16,595 nt of DNA from Betaproteobacteria bacterium. GTDB taxonomy: Bacteria > Pseudomonadota > Gammaproteobacteria > Burkholderiales > Burkholderiaceae. This document shows, in pieces, positions 8,462-16,595 of this stretch; position 1 is the first letter of the stretch; each line of letters begins with the position of its first letter. The notes below the pieces were generated by a model. It saw nothing but the letters and a program-made list of their open reading frames with translations, made no database searches and had not been told where the DNA came from. The translations under genes were made by a program, and so were the position numbers. The stretch lies in NCBI GenBank assembly GCA_018969885.1, contig JAGWXN010000040.1, positions 1 to 16,595 on the forward strand, read 5' to 3'.

Positions 8462-11400
8462 ATGTCCGACCTCTCCGAAAGTGCCCGGCTCGCGCAATAT
8501 CGCGCGACCAACAAGGTGCGGTTTGTTACCGCTGCCTCGCTGTTTGACGGCCACGACGCCTCGATCAACATCATGCGTCGCATCCTGCAGTCAATGGGTT
8601 GCGAGGTGATTCACCTGGGGCACAACCGCTCGGTGCAGGAGATCGTGAACTGCGCGCTCCAGGAAGATGCGCATGGCATCGCGGTGTCGTCGTATCAGGG
8701 CGGCCATGTTGAGTTTTTCAAGTACATGATCGATCTGCTCGCCTCGCAAGGCGCCTCGCATATCAAGTTGTTTGGCGGCGGCGGCGGGGTGATCGTGCCC
8801 GCCGAAATTCGCGAGCTTCACGACTACGGCGTTGCGCGCATCTACTCGCCCGAAGACGGTCAGCGGCTGGGGCTACAGGGCATGATCGGCGACATGATCA
8901 GTCGCTGTGATCGCGATCTGTCCGAGTTTGCGCCCGCCTCGCTGGCATCGCTCGTCGATTGTGCGCGGCGTGCGCCCGACCCCGGTACGCCCGTGCACGG
9001 TCACACCCGGGTGCTCGCGCAGCTCATCACCGCGCTCGAGGCCGGCCGTGCTGAAGCGCCCCTGCGCGCCGAGCTCCACAAGCTCGCCGATGCGCGCAAG
9101 GTGCCCACCCTGGGGATCACCGGCACGGGCGGCGCGGGCAAGAGCTCGCTCACCGATGAGCTGGTGCGGCGCTTTCGCCTGGATCGCGACGATGCGCTGC
9201 GGATCGCGGTCATCTCGGTGGACCCCACCCGACGGAAATCTGGTGGTGCGCTGCTTGGCGACCGGATCCGGATGAATGCGATCAATCATCCAAACATCTT
9301 CATGCGCTCGCTTGCCACGCGCGAGGCGGGTAGCGAGGTGAGCGGCGCACTGCCCGATGCGATCGCCGCCTGCAAGGTGGCGGGCTTTGATCTGGTGGTG
9401 GTGGAAACCTCGGGCATCGGGCAGGGCGATGCGGCGATCGTGCCGCTGGTCGATGCCTCGCTCTATGTGATGACGCCCGAGTTCGGCGCGGCCAGCCAGC
9501 TCGAGAAAATCGATATGCTCGACTTTGCCGATTTTGTTGCGATCAATAAATTCGATCGCAAGGGCGCGATGGATGCGCTGCGCGATGTCGCCAAGCAGTA
9601 CCAGCGCAATCGCGAGCAATGGAACCGACGCGCTGAAGAGATGCCGGTCTACGGTACGCAAGCCTCGCGCTTTAACGACGATGGCGTCACCGCGCTCTAC
9701 CAGGCGATGCTGCCCAAGCTCACCGAACTTGGGCTCCCCGCAGGCGATACGCCCGGGCGACTGCCGGTGCAGAACATCCGATATTCGTCCAGGCAGTCGG
9801 TGATCGTGCCGGGCCCGCGCGTGCGCTATCTCGCTGACATCGCCGATACCGTGCGAGGTTACAAGGCCCAGGCGCTCTCGCAGAGCCGAATCGCCCGCGA
9901 AGTGCAGCAGCTGCGCGAATCCAAGCGAATGCTGCTCGAAGCCAACCCCGACAAAAACAAGGCCCGCGAGGCGCTCGAAGCGCTGGCGACGGCGCGCGAA
10001 GAAAAGCTGCCAGCGGCGTGCCTCAAGCTTCTAGCGAGCTGGCCAGAGACGCTGCGCGCCTATAGTGCCGACGAGTTCGTGGTGAAGGTACGCGATCGCG
10101 AGCAGCGCACCGCGATCGCCACCCGGTCGCTCTCAGGCACGCGAATTCCGAAAGTGTCGCTGCCACGCTATGAAGACCATGGCGAGTTGCTGCGCTGGCT
10201 GTTGCTTGAAAACGTTCCGGGCGCGTTTCCCTACACCGCCGGGGTGTTTGCGTTCAAGCGCGAGGGCGAGGACCCCACCCGCATGTTCGCAGGCGAAGGC
10301 GATCCGTTTCGCACCAATCGCCGCTTCAAGATGCTCTCCGAGGGCATGCCCGCCAAGCGCCTGTCAACCGCATTCGATTCCGTCACGCTCTATGGGCATG
10401 ACCCCGATCTGCGTCCCGACATCTATGGCAAGGTCGGTAACTCCGGCGTGTCGATCGCAACCCTCGATGACATGAAGGTGCTCTACTCGGGCTTTGATCT
10501 GTGTGAGCCCTCCACCAGCGTGTCCATGACGATCAACGGACCCGCGCCCTCGATCCTTGCGATGTTCATGAACACCGCGATCGATCAGAACATCGAGCGC
10601 TTTGAAAAAGAGCACGGCCGTGCGCCCTCTTCTGATGAGGCGGCGACCCTCCGTGCCCGCACGCTTGCCACCGTACGCGGCACGGTGCAGGCCGACATCC
10701 TGAAGGAAGACCAGGGACAGAACACGTGCATCTTCTCCACCGAGTTCAGTCTCAAGGTGATGGGAGACATCCAGGAATATTTCGTCCGTCACGATGTCCG
10801 CAATTTCTATTCGGTATCGATCTCGGGCTATCACATTGCCGAGGCCGGTGCGAACCCGATCAGTCAGCTTGCCTTCACCCTCTCGAATGGCTTTACGTTC
10901 GTGGAGGCGTATCTCGCACGCGGCATGAAGATCGATGATTTCGCCCCCAATCTGTCGTTCTTCTTTTCAAACGGCATGGACCCCGAGTACACGGTGCTCG
11001 GCCGGGTGGCGCGCCGGATCTGGGCGGTGGCAATGCGCGAGCGCTATGGCGCAAATGATCGCAGCCAGAAGCTCAAATATCACTGCCAGACGAGCGGCCG
11101 CTCGCTGCACGCGCAGGAAATCGCGTTCAACGACATCCGCACCACGCTGCAGGCGCTCATTGCCACCTATGACAACGCCAACAGCCTGCATACCAATGCC
11201 TACGATGAGGCGATCACCACACCCACCGAGGAAAGCGTGCGCCGCGCGATGGCGATCCAGCTCATCATCAATCGCGAATGGGGCCTGGCGAAAAACGAGA
11301 ATCCCAACCAGGGCAGCTTCGTGATCGATGAGCTCACCGAACTGGTGGAAGAGGCGGTCCTTGCCGAGTTCGAGCGGCTCAGCGAGCGGGGCGGCGTGCT

Positions 11401-11776
11401 GGGCGCGATGGAAACCGGCTATCAGCGCGGTCGGATCCAGGACGAAAGCATGCATTACGAGATGCTCAAGCACACCGGTGAGTATCCCGTGATTGGCGTG
11501 AACACGTTTCGCAATCCGCATGGCGACCCGATTCCCGAAAAGCTCGAGCTCGCCCGATCGACCGATGAGGAAAAGCGCTCGCAGCTTGAGCGCCTGGCTG
11601 ACTTTCATGCGCGGCACGCAAACCAGAGCGGGCCCATGCTCGCTCGGCTGCGTCAGACCGTGATCGAAGACGGCAATGTGTTCGAGGTGCTGATGGACGC
11701 GGTGCGCGTGTGCTCGCTCGGTCAGATCACGCGCACGCTCTTCGAGGTGGGCGGGCAGTACCGGCGCAGCATGTAG
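8462..11776 (+). CDS. icmF: Fused isobutyryl-CoA mutase (B12 domain, G-protein chaperone, mutase domain)
   Basis: Interconverts isobutyryl-CoA and n-butyryl-CoA by an adenosylcobalamin radical mechanism; family members can also act on isovaleryl/pivalyl-CoA. At 1,104 residues it is full length for IcmF. Domains in order: a B12-binding domain (about 20-150) with lower ligand His31 in DGHDAS; a MeaI/MeaB-type GTPase (about 205-420) with P-loop GTGGAGKSS (Lys227), ETSGIGQGD (315-323) and NKFD (362-365); a linker; and a mutase barrel from about 570 to the end. Phe609 (in RMFAGEG) and Gln753 (in EDQGQNT) align with the residue pair that separates isobutyryl-CoA mutases (Phe/Gln) from methylmalonyl-CoA mutases (Tyr/Arg). 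The ATG at 8462 has AGGA six bases upstream. It is probably transcribed from its own promoter, which overlaps the rhs stop, and regulated with branched-chain acyl-CoA catabolism. Confidence 0.97.
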   Translation: MSDLSESARLAQYRATNKVRFVTAASLFDGHDASINIMRRILQSMGCEVIHLGHNRSVQEIVNCALQEDAHGIAVSSYQGGHVEFFKYMIDLLASQGASHIKLFGGGGGVIVPAEIRELHDYGVARIYSPEDGQRLGLQGMIGDMISRCDRDLSEFAPASLASLVDCARRAPDPGTPVHGHTRVLAQLITALEAGRAEAPLRAELHKLADARKVPTLGITGTGGAGKSSLTDELVRRFRLDRDDALRIAVISVDPTRRKSGGALLGDRIRMNAINHPNIFMRSLATREAGSEVSGALPDAIAACKVAGFDLVVVETSGIGQGDAAIVPLVDASLYVMTPEFGAASQLEKIDMLDFADFVAINKFDRKGAMDALRDVAKQYQRNREQWNRRAEEMPVYGTQASRFNDDGVTALYQAMLPKLTELGLPAGDTPGRLPVQNIRYSSRQSVIVPGPRVRYLADIADTVRGYKAQALSQSRIAREVQQLRESKRMLLEANPDKNKAREALEALATAREEKLPAACLKLLASWPETLRAYSADEFVVKVRDREQRTAIATRSLSGTRIPKVSLPRYEDHGELLRWLLLENVPGAFPYTAGVFAFKREGEDPTRMFAGEGDPFRTNRRFKMLSEGMPAKRLSTAFDSVTLYGHDPDLRPDIYGKVGNSGVSIATLDDMKVLYSGFDLCEPSTSVSMTINGPAPSILAMFMNTAIDQNIERFEKEHGRAPSSDEAATLRARTLATVRGTVQADILKEDQGQNTCIFSTEFSLKVMGDIQEYFVRHDVRNFYSVSISGYHIAEAGANPISQLAFTLSNGFTFVEAYLARGMKIDDFAPNLSFFFSNGMDPEYTVLGRVARRIWAVAMRERYGANDRSQKLKYHCQTSGRSLHAQEIAFNDIRTTLQALIATYDNANSLHTNAYDEAITTPTEESVRRAMAIQLIINREWGLAKNENPNQGSFVIDELTELVEEAVLAEFERLSERGGVLGAMETGYQRGRIQDESMHYEMLKHTGEYPVIGVNTFRNPHGDPIPEKLELARSTDEEKRSQLERLADFHARHANQSGPMLARLRQTVIEDGNVFEVLMDAVRVCSLGQITRTLFEVGGQYRRSM

Positions 11777-11801
11777 GCGGGGCGCGCGGGCGACGCCCCG
11801 C
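11777..11801. terminator. G+C-rich hairpin between convergent icmF and LLM genes
   Basis: A perfect 8-base inverted repeat, GCGGGGCG (11777-11784) and CGCCCCGC (11794-11801), has a 9-base loop and starts directly after the icmF stop. It lies between two convergent genes and could stop or stabilise transcripts from both sides. No T-run follows on either strand, so it is not a canonical intrinsic terminator. Confidence 0.4.
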
Positions 11802-11815
11802 GTCCCCGCAGAAAC

Positions 11816-12877
11816 TTACGCCGCGCGGGCCTCAGCCAGCTCGGGGCTGTCTTCCGCCGCAGTGGGCGCCCGGCTGGGCTCGGGCAACCCTAGCCGCCGG
11901 GCGGCCTGCGCAAGCAACCCGTATGAATGCAGCCGTGCCTGGTGGTCGAAGATGGTGCCCGCAGCAATGATTTCATCGGCACCGGTACGCTCGATGAAGC
12001 GCTTGAGCCCCTCGGTGAGGGTATCAAGCGAGCCCACAATCGAGCACTCGAGCATCCGCATCACCTGCATTTTTTCAGCGGGACTCCAGAGCGGCTCCAT
12101 GTCATCAACCGGCGGCCGCAGTTGTCCGCGGTCGTTGCGGATCATTTCGAGCACACGCTGCTGCTGGCTGGTGAAGAGCCTGCGCGCTTCGGCGTCGGTA
12201 TCAGCCGCAATCACATTGACGCACGGCATCGCCCATGGGCGGGAAAGCCTTGCCGAGGGTCGGAAGCGGCTGCGATAAACCGAGAGTGCCTGATCCAGCG
12301 CCGCCGGTGCGAAGTGCGAAGCAAAGCCATAGGGGAGCCCGAAGTACGCGGCGACCTGTGCGCCGTAAAGACTTGAGCCCAGAATGAAGAGCGGCACCTG
12401 GGTACCCATACCGGGCACCGCCCGCACGCGCTGCCCTGGCTCGAGCGGGCCGAGCAGCTGGGCAAGTTCGGCGATGTCATCGGGGAAGCGGTCAGCCGAG
12501 TTGGCATCACGCCGCATGGCGTAGAGCGTTTCCATGTCGGTGCCGGGCGCGCGGCCCAGCCCGAGATCGATTCGGCCGGGAAAGAGCGACTCGAGCGTGC
12601 CGAACTGCTCGGCGATCACGAGCGGCGAGTGGTTGGGCAGCATGACCCCGCCCGAGCCCACACGGATCGTGCTGGAGGCGGCAGCCAGATGACCGATCAC
12701 TACCGACGTGGCCGCACTCGCAATGCCGGTCATGTTGTGATGTTCGGCCACCCAATAGCGAGTGAACCCCAGGGACTCGACATGACGGATGAGGCTCGCC
12801 GCATTGGCCAAAGCTTCACGCGGCGTATCGCCCTGACGGACGGGAACGAGATCAAGGACGGACAGGGCCTTCAGCAC
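11816..12877 (-). CDS. LLM-class flavin-dependent oxidoreductase (bacterial luciferase-like)
   Basis: A 353-residue cytoplasmic protein of the luciferase-like monooxygenase superfamily, in the subgroup often annotated MsnO8 or YhbW-like. These are TIM barrels that use reduced flavin (FMN) supplied by a reductase. Supporting blocks are YWVAEHHN at 41-48, the [15 protein letters not shown] run from 72, [17 protein letters not shown] at about 98-114, and [13 protein letters not shown] in the middle. The substrate cannot be read from the sequence. The start is a GTG at 12877 with GGAG five bases upstream, and no better in-frame ATG is near. It follows the alpha/beta hydrolase on the same strand after 59 bases, so the two may form a small catabolic unit. 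The gap holds a weak hairpin with a T-run that could reduce readthrough. It is convergent with icmF. Confidence 0.9.
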   Translation of the reverse strand: MLKALSVLDLVPVRQGDTPREALANAASLIRHVESLGFTRYWVAEHHNMTGIASAATSVVIGHLAAASSTIRVGSGGVMLPNHSPLVIAEQFGTLESLFPGRIDLGLGRAPGTDMETLYAMRRDANSADRFPDDIAELAQLLGPLEPGQRVRAVPGMGTQVPLFILGSSLYGAQVAAYFGLPYGFASHFAPAALDQALSVYRSRFRPSARLSRPWAMPCVNVIAADTDAEARRLFTSQQQRVLEMIRNDRGQLRPPVDDMEPLWSPAEKMQVMRMLECSIVGSLDTLTEGLKRFIERTGADEIIAAGTIFDHQARLHSYGLLAQAARRLGLPEPSRAPTAAEDSPELAEARAA

Positions 12878-12896
12878 GATGACTCCGAACAGAGAG

Positions 12897-12920
12897 AAAA
12901 AACGATGGGGAAACGACCCC
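12897..12920 (-). terminator. Weak intrinsic terminator or attenuator between the hydrolase and LLM genes
   Basis: Read on the minus strand, GGGG (12917-12920) and CCCC (12907-12910) form a short stem around a six-base loop. Four bases later comes a run of six T (12897-12902). The stem is only 4 bp, so termination would be partial at best. The position, just after the hydrolase stop and before the LLM ribosome site, fits an attenuator or processing site. Confidence 0.3.
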
Positions 12921-12936
12921 GAGCCGCATTGTCGCG

Positions 12937-13728
12937 CTAGCGCGCAACCCGTGCGAGGAAACCCGCGAGCGCGTCATTGAACGCCTGCGACTGCTCAAAA
13001 TTTGACAGGTGCGCGGCCGGATCGAGCACCGCGAGCTCGGCGCCCGGGATGGCGCGGACGATATCCTCGTGCATGGCCAGCGTGGTGCTCGGGTCCTGAC
13101 GGCCGGCGATGGCAAGCACCGGGCAGGTGATGGCGCCGATCCGGTCAGCGAGGTTGAGGGTGGAGATTGCGCGTGCGCAGCCGGTATAGCCTGCCACCGA
13201 GGTTCGACGGATCTGCTGGCTGATGCGGGCGATCAGCGCCGGGCGTTCGACAACGAACGGTGCGGTGAACCAGCGCTCGATGGTGGGCTTGACCACCGCC
13301 TCGATCCCGTCGCGACGCACGGCTGCGATCCGCGCGTTCCAGACCGGCTGCATCTCGGGCGCAAAGCGGCTGCTCGTGTTGGCGAGCACCAGCGAGGCGA
13401 TGCGGCCCGGGTGGCTGAAGCCCAGTGTCTGGCCGATCATGCCACCCATCGATAAACCCACGAAATGCGCGCGCTCGATGCCCGCCGCATCAAGCACTGC
13501 GATCGCGTCGGTTGCGAGGTCATCGAGGGTGTAGGGCGTGCTCCAGGGGTCGCTTGCACCGTGGCCGCGCGTGTCGAAAGCGAGCACGCGGTAATGGCGC
13601 GCCAGCATCTCCATCTGGGGCTCCCACATGGTGTGATCGCAGCAAAGCGAATGCGACATCACGACCCAGGGGCCCTGGGTGCCCGCGGTGGTGTAGAAAA
13701 TTCGGTGGCCGGCGTTGATCGCGTACAT
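12937..13728 (-). CDS. Alpha/beta hydrolase, 3-oxoadipate enol-lactonase-like
   Basis: A 263-residue alpha/beta-hydrolase with the typical length and motifs of the PcaD/enol-lactonase group. The nucleophile elbow GLSMGG places Ser at 93. The acid is Asp212 in the GRQDPST segment and the base is His240 in DPAAHLSN. The oxyanion region is [11 protein letters not shown] (25-35), and RGHGASD (54-60) is the common loop of the fold. Enol-lactonases open 3-oxoadipate enol-lactone in the protocatechuate branch of the beta-ketoadipate pathway. No other pca gene is in the window, so a different ester or lactone substrate is quite possible and no gene symbol is given. The ATG at 13728 has only a weak GAG upstream. 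It is divergent from the kinase-like gene, with 70 bases between the starts, and is upstream of the LLM gene on the same strand. Confidence 0.88.
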   Translation of the reverse strand: MYAINAGHRIFYTTAGTQGPWVVMSHSLCCDHTMWEPQMEMLARHYRVLAFDTRGHGASDPWSTPYTLDDLATDAIAVLDAAGIERAHFVGLSMGGMIGQTLGFSHPGRIASLVLANTSSRFAPEMQPVWNARIAAVRRDGIEAVVKPTIERWFTAPFVVERPALIARISQQIRRTSVAGYTGCARAISTLNLADRIGAITCPVLAIAGRQDPSTTLAMHEDIVRAIPGAELAVLDPAAHLSNFEQSQAFNDALAGFLARVAR

Positions 13729-13798
13729 GGGGGGCGAATCTCAAATATGAAAGGATCACCATTGGAGCAGGCGATCGGGGCCTCTGGCAAGGTGCGCA

Positions 13799-14959
13799 GT
13801 GCGGACAAGCGATACGGTTGCGATAGACAGGCCCGCCGCGCCCGGACTCGGGTCGCTTTGTGCCGCGCTGTCGCGGGCGCAGCCCGGCAGGCGGCTGGTC
13901 GTGATCGACACGCGGATGTCGCAGGTGCTGCTCGCTGGCCCCTGGGCGATCAAACTTCGGCGCGCGTGGCCGGCGTCCGCTCGGGCGCGAGCCCGCCGCG
14001 CACTGCTGGAGCGGGAGCTGCGCTGCAATCGCCAGGTGTCACCGGCGGTGTATGTCGGCGTCTTTCCGATCGCAGGGGGCGAGCGCACAGCGTTCGCCGC
14101 CGAACCTCGCCCGCATGCGGGATCGCCGGTGCCAGGGTGGCCGATGCCACCGTCGCAGCCGGTAATCGGGCGGGCTCGCGCCCGGTCGGCCGAAGGCGGC
14201 CCGATGGTCGGCGCGTCCCCAGAGCCGGTTGACTGGGCGCTCGTGATGCGGCGCCTGCCGCGTTCACGCATGCTGGACCACGCGATCCGGCGCGGGACGG
14301 TGTCCTGCGCCGATATCGATCGACTGGCCGACCGGCTGGCGGGGCTCTATGGCGCCGCAAACGCGGTGCCGATCGCGCCTGCCCGTGTGCTTGCGCGCAT
14401 CGATCGAGAGCAGGCGCGAAACCGGCGGCAGCTGCTCAAGCTGGCTGATCGGCTTTCACCGTCGCCCGAGGCCGCACGCGCGCGGCTTGATACGCTACTC
14501 GATCGCTGCGATGCCGCGTGGCGGTCTCATCGCGTCACCGTGGCCGCGCGCGCCGGACGGGGCGCCTGGGTGGAGGCGCACGGCGACCTGAGGCCCGAGC
14601 ATGTGTGTCTCACCCACCCGATTGAGCTGATCGACCGGCTTGAATTCGATCCGACCCTCAGGCAACTCGATGCCTGGGAGGAGCTCTGTCTCCTCGCGCT
14701 TTTCTGCGCGATGGCCGGTGCGGCCTGGATCGGCGCGCAGCTTTCGAGGCGGCTCGCACCCAGGCTCGCCGGGCCGATGCCGTCCGCGCGACTGCGGTCT
14801 TTTTACTGCGCCCACCATGCGCTCTTGCGTGCGCGGCTCGCGCTCTCGCACCTGCGCGAGCCCGGTGCGCCGCGGTCGCGGCACTGGCGTGACCTCACCC
14901 TGCGCTATCTGGGCTACGCCGAGGCCGCGCTCAACGGCTGGGATTCGCTGTCGGGCTGA
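13799..14959 (+). CDS. Aminoglycoside-phosphotransferase-like kinase, COG2187 type
   Basis: A 386-residue protein related to the kinase half of COG2187 proteins; the small-molecule substrate is unknown. The ATP-site Lys is probably Lys52 in GPWAIKLRR, followed by RALLERELRCNRQVSPAVYVG, which matches the family helix. VMRRLPRSRMLD (from about 149) is the family hinge region. The catalytic loop is HGDLRPEHVCL with Asp263. The metal-binding segment is IDRLEFD with Asp279 and Asp284. The usual Asn of the catalytic loop (HGDLxxxN) is His here, and a Pro/Ala/Gly-rich insert of about 50 residues lies before the hinge. The C-terminal P-loop domain of the longer bifunctional relatives is absent. The start is a GTG at 13799 with AAGG six bases upstream; there is an in-frame stop at 13748 and no ATG between. 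The 3' end overlaps the convergent prs-like gene by 46 bases. Confidence 0.75.
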   Translation: MRTSDTVAIDRPAAPGLGSLCAALSRAQPGRRLVVIDTRMSQVLLAGPWAIKLRRAWPASARARARRALLERELRCNRQVSPAVYVGVFPIAGGERTAFAAEPRPHAGSPVPGWPMPPSQPVIGRARARSAEGGPMVGASPEPVDWALVMRRLPRSRMLDHAIRRGTVSCADIDRLADRLAGLYGAANAVPIAPARVLARIDREQARNRRQLLKLADRLSPSPEAARARLDTLLDRCDAAWRSHRVTVAARAGRGAWVEAHGDLRPEHVCLTHPIELIDRLEFDPTLRQLDAWEELCLLALFCAMAGAAWIGAQLSRRLAPRLAGPMPSARLRSFYCAHHALLRARLALSHLREPGAPRSRHWRDLTLRYLGYAEAALNGWDSLSG

Positions 14960-15999
14960 CGGCTCAACATGCCGTGCGGCGGCAGGGCGCTCGCCGGATC
15001 GGTCAGCAGCGCGGCAAGTGCGGGAGCAGCGCTCGCGAGCGTCATGCGCTCGCGCAGCCGGTGGCCAGCCAGTCGTGCGCTCGGCAGACTGTCGGTCACG
15101 AGCAGCGCGTCGATGCCCGCGGCATCGAGCAGATCGGCCGCCCGCTCCAGAAACTGGCCGTGGGCGGCTGCAACCATCACGCGGCTTGCGCCTGCGCTAA
15201 ACAGCGCGCGGCTTGCGCGTGCGAGCGTGGCGCCGGTGGCAATGACATCATCAACCAGCAACACGGTGGCATCGCGCACCTCGCCACAGACCGCAAACGC
15301 ACCCTCCATCTCGCCCGCCCGGCGTCGTTTGTCGAGCATCGCGAAGCCGGTTGGCCGATGGCTTGCCGTTTCGACCGCCTCGCGCCAAAGCTGCGCGCGC
15401 TTGATGCCTCCCGGGTCGGGGGAGGCGACGACCAGATCGGTCTGGCCGGCGGCCTCCAGCGCGGCCGCGAGAAGGACCCGATGCGTTGCGACCGTGCGAG
15501 CGGGGATTCGGAACGCATTATCGAATGCGGCAACGTTGTGCGGCTCCAGCGTGAGGAGCGCATCCACCCCGGCCGACTCGAACCACTGTGCGAGGTATCG
15601 AAGGCTGATCGGATCAAACGGCTGCGTCCGCCGGTCCTTGCGAACAAAGGGCAGATAAGGCGCAACGACCGTGACGTGGCGCGCGCCATGGTCGCGCAGG
15701 GCTGACACGAAAAAGAACAGCATGCAGAGCCGGTCCTGAGGGCTTCGTCGCGCATCACCGTAGAGACCCGCCACCACGCAGACGGGCCTGCCGTGGGGGT
15801 CGGTGAGCGGACGGATCTTGAATTCGCCGTCGCCAAAGTCGCGGATCTCGAGCGCACCCGCCTGTGCGTCGCAGCAGGCGGCAATGACCCCTGCCATCGA
15901 ATGCGGGTCGTCCAGCCCGAAGACGAGCAGGGAATTGGTAGGATGATCTGGAGCACGGTCGGGGTCGGCGCGCGCGGTTCGGGCATGGGCTTGATTCAT
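14914..15999 (-). CDS. Ribose-phosphate pyrophosphokinase paralogue (PRPP synthetase family)
   Basis: Expected to form PRPP from ribose 5-phosphate and ATP, feeding nucleotide, His and Trp synthesis. From the ATG at 15999 it has 361 residues, about 45 more than a standard Prs, with extra tails at both ends. Family marks in order: DFGDGEF at 54-60, PYLPFVRKDRRT at 114-125 (ATP-binding region), catalytic His154 in LEPHN, SPDPGGIKRA at 193-202, the flexible-loop DKRRR with Lys224, and the PRPP loop LLVDDVIATGATL at 247-259. All key positions are present, so activity is plausible. The divergence from housekeeping Prs suggests a second, specialised copy. The frame is open to 16188, but the ATG at 15999 has AAGGAG nine bases upstream (16009-16014), and the longer N-terminus is Arg-rich and unlike the family. 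It is head to head with the DHH gene. Confidence 0.88.
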   Translation of the reverse strand: MNQAHARTARADPDRAPDHPTNSLLVFGLDDPHSMAGVIAACCDAQAGALEIRDFGDGEFKIRPLTDPHGRPVCVVAGLYGDARRSPQDRLCMLFFFVSALRDHGARHVTVVAPYLPFVRKDRRTQPFDPISLRYLAQWFESAGVDALLTLEPHNVAAFDNAFRIPARTVATHRVLLAAALEAAGQTDLVVASPDPGGIKRAQLWREAVETASHRPTGFAMLDKRRRAGEMEGAFAVCGEVRDATVLLVDDVIATGATLARASRALFSAGASRVMVAAAHGQFLERAADLLDAAGIDALLVTDSLPSARLAGHRLRERMTLASAAPALAALLTDPASALPPHGMLSRQPDSESQPLSAASA

Positions 16000-16046
16000 C
16001 ACATGGCTCTCCTTGCCGCACAGCGTGCCTGCCTGCCGGCAGTCCG

Positions 16047-16061
16047 GTGTGCGCGCGCGCA
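16047..16061. repeat. Alternating purine-pyrimidine tract in the prs-like/DHH intergenic region
   Basis: Fifteen bases strictly alternate purine and pyrimidine, mostly GC steps, in the 104-base gap between two divergent starts. Such tracts can adopt Z-DNA under negative supercoiling. A 10-base palindrome, CTGCCGGCAG, lies next to it at 16033-16042. No clear -35/-10 pair was found in the gap. A possible -10 for the rightward gene is TACGAT near 16068. Confidence 0.3.
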
Positions 16062-16103
16062 AGGCGCTACGATGTCGCCACCAACCGGAGGAGACTTTGC
16101 GCA

Positions 16104-16595
16104 ATGGCCTTGATCGATGTCTGTAATGGCGACGCCGACGGGTTGTTTGCAATGGTGCAGCTGCGCCTGGCCGAGCCCGGGCCGGCAACGCTGGTGACCG
16201 GTCGAAAGCACGAGATCGCGCTTCTGGAGCGCGTGGTGGCGCAAAACGGTGATCAGATCACCGTCTGCGATATCTCGATCGATCGAAACGTGGCGGCGCT
16301 CTCCCGGCTCCTTGCCGCGGGCGCCACGGTGCGTTACTTCGATCATCATTCGGCCGAGCGCCGCTTCGAGCATCCTGGTCTGGCTGCTTGGATCGATACC
16401 GATCCGTCGCAGTGCACGAGCCTGATCGTGGACCGCTACCTGGGTGGCCGCTTCAGCGCCTGGGCAGCGGCTGCCGCCTGGGGCGATAACCTCGCGGCGA
16501 GCGCGCAGGCGCTCGCTGCGCTTGGCGGCTTTGATTCGGAAACCTGTGAGGCCCTGAAGACGCTTGGCGAGTCGGTCAACTACAACGCCTACGGC
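16104..16595 (+). CDS. DHH-family phosphoesterase-like protein (5' part, cut by window end)
   Basis: The first 164 codons of a protein with the DHH phosphoesterase motifs; the frame is open to the last base of the window. Motif I is NGDADG at 8-13 (the usual form is HxDADG), with Asp9 and Asp11 as metal ligands. VCDIS with Asp56 corresponds to motif II, and FDHHS at 79-83 is the DHH motif with Asp80, His81 and His82. DHH proteins cleave phosphodiesters or pyrophosphate with Mn2+ (RecJ, NrnA, PPase II types). The sub-family and substrate cannot be fixed from this part. The ATG at 16104 has GGAGGAG ten bases upstream (16087-16093), a strong site. It is divergent from the PRPP-synthetase paralogue and may share its control region. 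The Asn for His change in motif I suggests a distinct subfamily. Confidence 0.85.
   Translation, partial: MALIDVCNGDADGLFAMVQLRLAEPGPATLVTGRKHEIALLERVVAQNGDQITVCDISIDRNVAALSRLLAAGATVRYFDHHSAERRFEHPGLAAWIDTDPSQCTSLIVDRYLGGRFSAWAAAAAWGDNLAASAQALAALGGFDSETCEALKTLGESVNYNAYG

Noticed and set aside
8873..9661. Minus-strand frame of 262 codons inside icmF
   Set aside because: It is antisense to the conserved GTPase domain of icmF and shows no family features.
13465..14232. Open frame of 255 codons on the plus strand crossing the hydrolase and kinase starts
   Set aside because: It would run antisense to the hydrolase and out of frame with the kinase-like gene, both of which have family motifs; its own translation is Arg/Ala-rich with no motif.
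14974..15705. Open frame of 243 codons antisense to the prs-like gene
   Set aside because: The minus-strand frame holds the full set of PRPP-synthetase motifs, so this is a shadow.

Overview
The window is high-G+C DNA (about two thirds G+C by eye) from what looks like a betaproteobacterial, Burkholderiales-type chromosome. The reasons are the metX-metW pair, a MetX with the Arg-type acyl-CoA specificity residue of succinyltransferases, a fused isobutyryl-CoA mutase (IcmF) preceded by a LiuR-like operator, and a two-domain ChrA. I recognise no IS element, CRISPR array, tRNA or rRNA. This placement is an inference from gene content only.

Layout from left to right. Positions 21-1794 hold a methionine-biosynthesis operon, metX-metW, with overlapping genes. 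The MetW stop codon is followed by 30 coding-like codons in the same frame. A convergent long chromate transporter (chrA, 1916-3394, minus) follows. Divergent from it is a very large RHS/YD-repeat protein (3512-8371). It carries a Sec-type signal peptide at its N-terminus and a DUF2235 alpha/beta-hydrolase (T6SS Tle-like phospholipase family) module at its C-terminus, directly after the RHS DPxGL core motif. Its stop codon lies inside a 9-bp-arm dyad that resembles a LiuR (MerR-family) operator and sits between plausible -35 and -10 boxes for the next gene, icmF (8462-11776).

On the minus strand follow an LLM-class flavin oxidoreductase (11816-12877) and an enol-lactonase-like alpha/beta hydrolase (12937-13728), probably cotranscribed in the order hydrolase then LLM. 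Divergent from the hydrolase is a COG2187-type, aminoglycoside-phosphotransferase-like kinase (13799-14959). Its 3' end overlaps, tail to tail, a divergent PRPP-synthetase paralogue (14914-15999, minus). Head to head with that gene is a DHH-family phosphoesterase-like gene (16104 onward), cut off by the window end.

Functionally the region is a mosaic: core amino-acid metabolism (metXW), acyl-CoA metabolism (icmF, and perhaps the hydrolase and LLM genes), anion export (chrA), nucleotide/phosphoester chemistry (prs-like, DHH) and one large accessory surface or secreted protein. The strongest points for follow-up are the exported RHS-DUF2235 protein without a visible immunity gene, an A+T-rich patch inside it, the LiuR-like promoter dyad, and the in-frame extension behind the metW stop. 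I did not find a clearly new multi-gene system.
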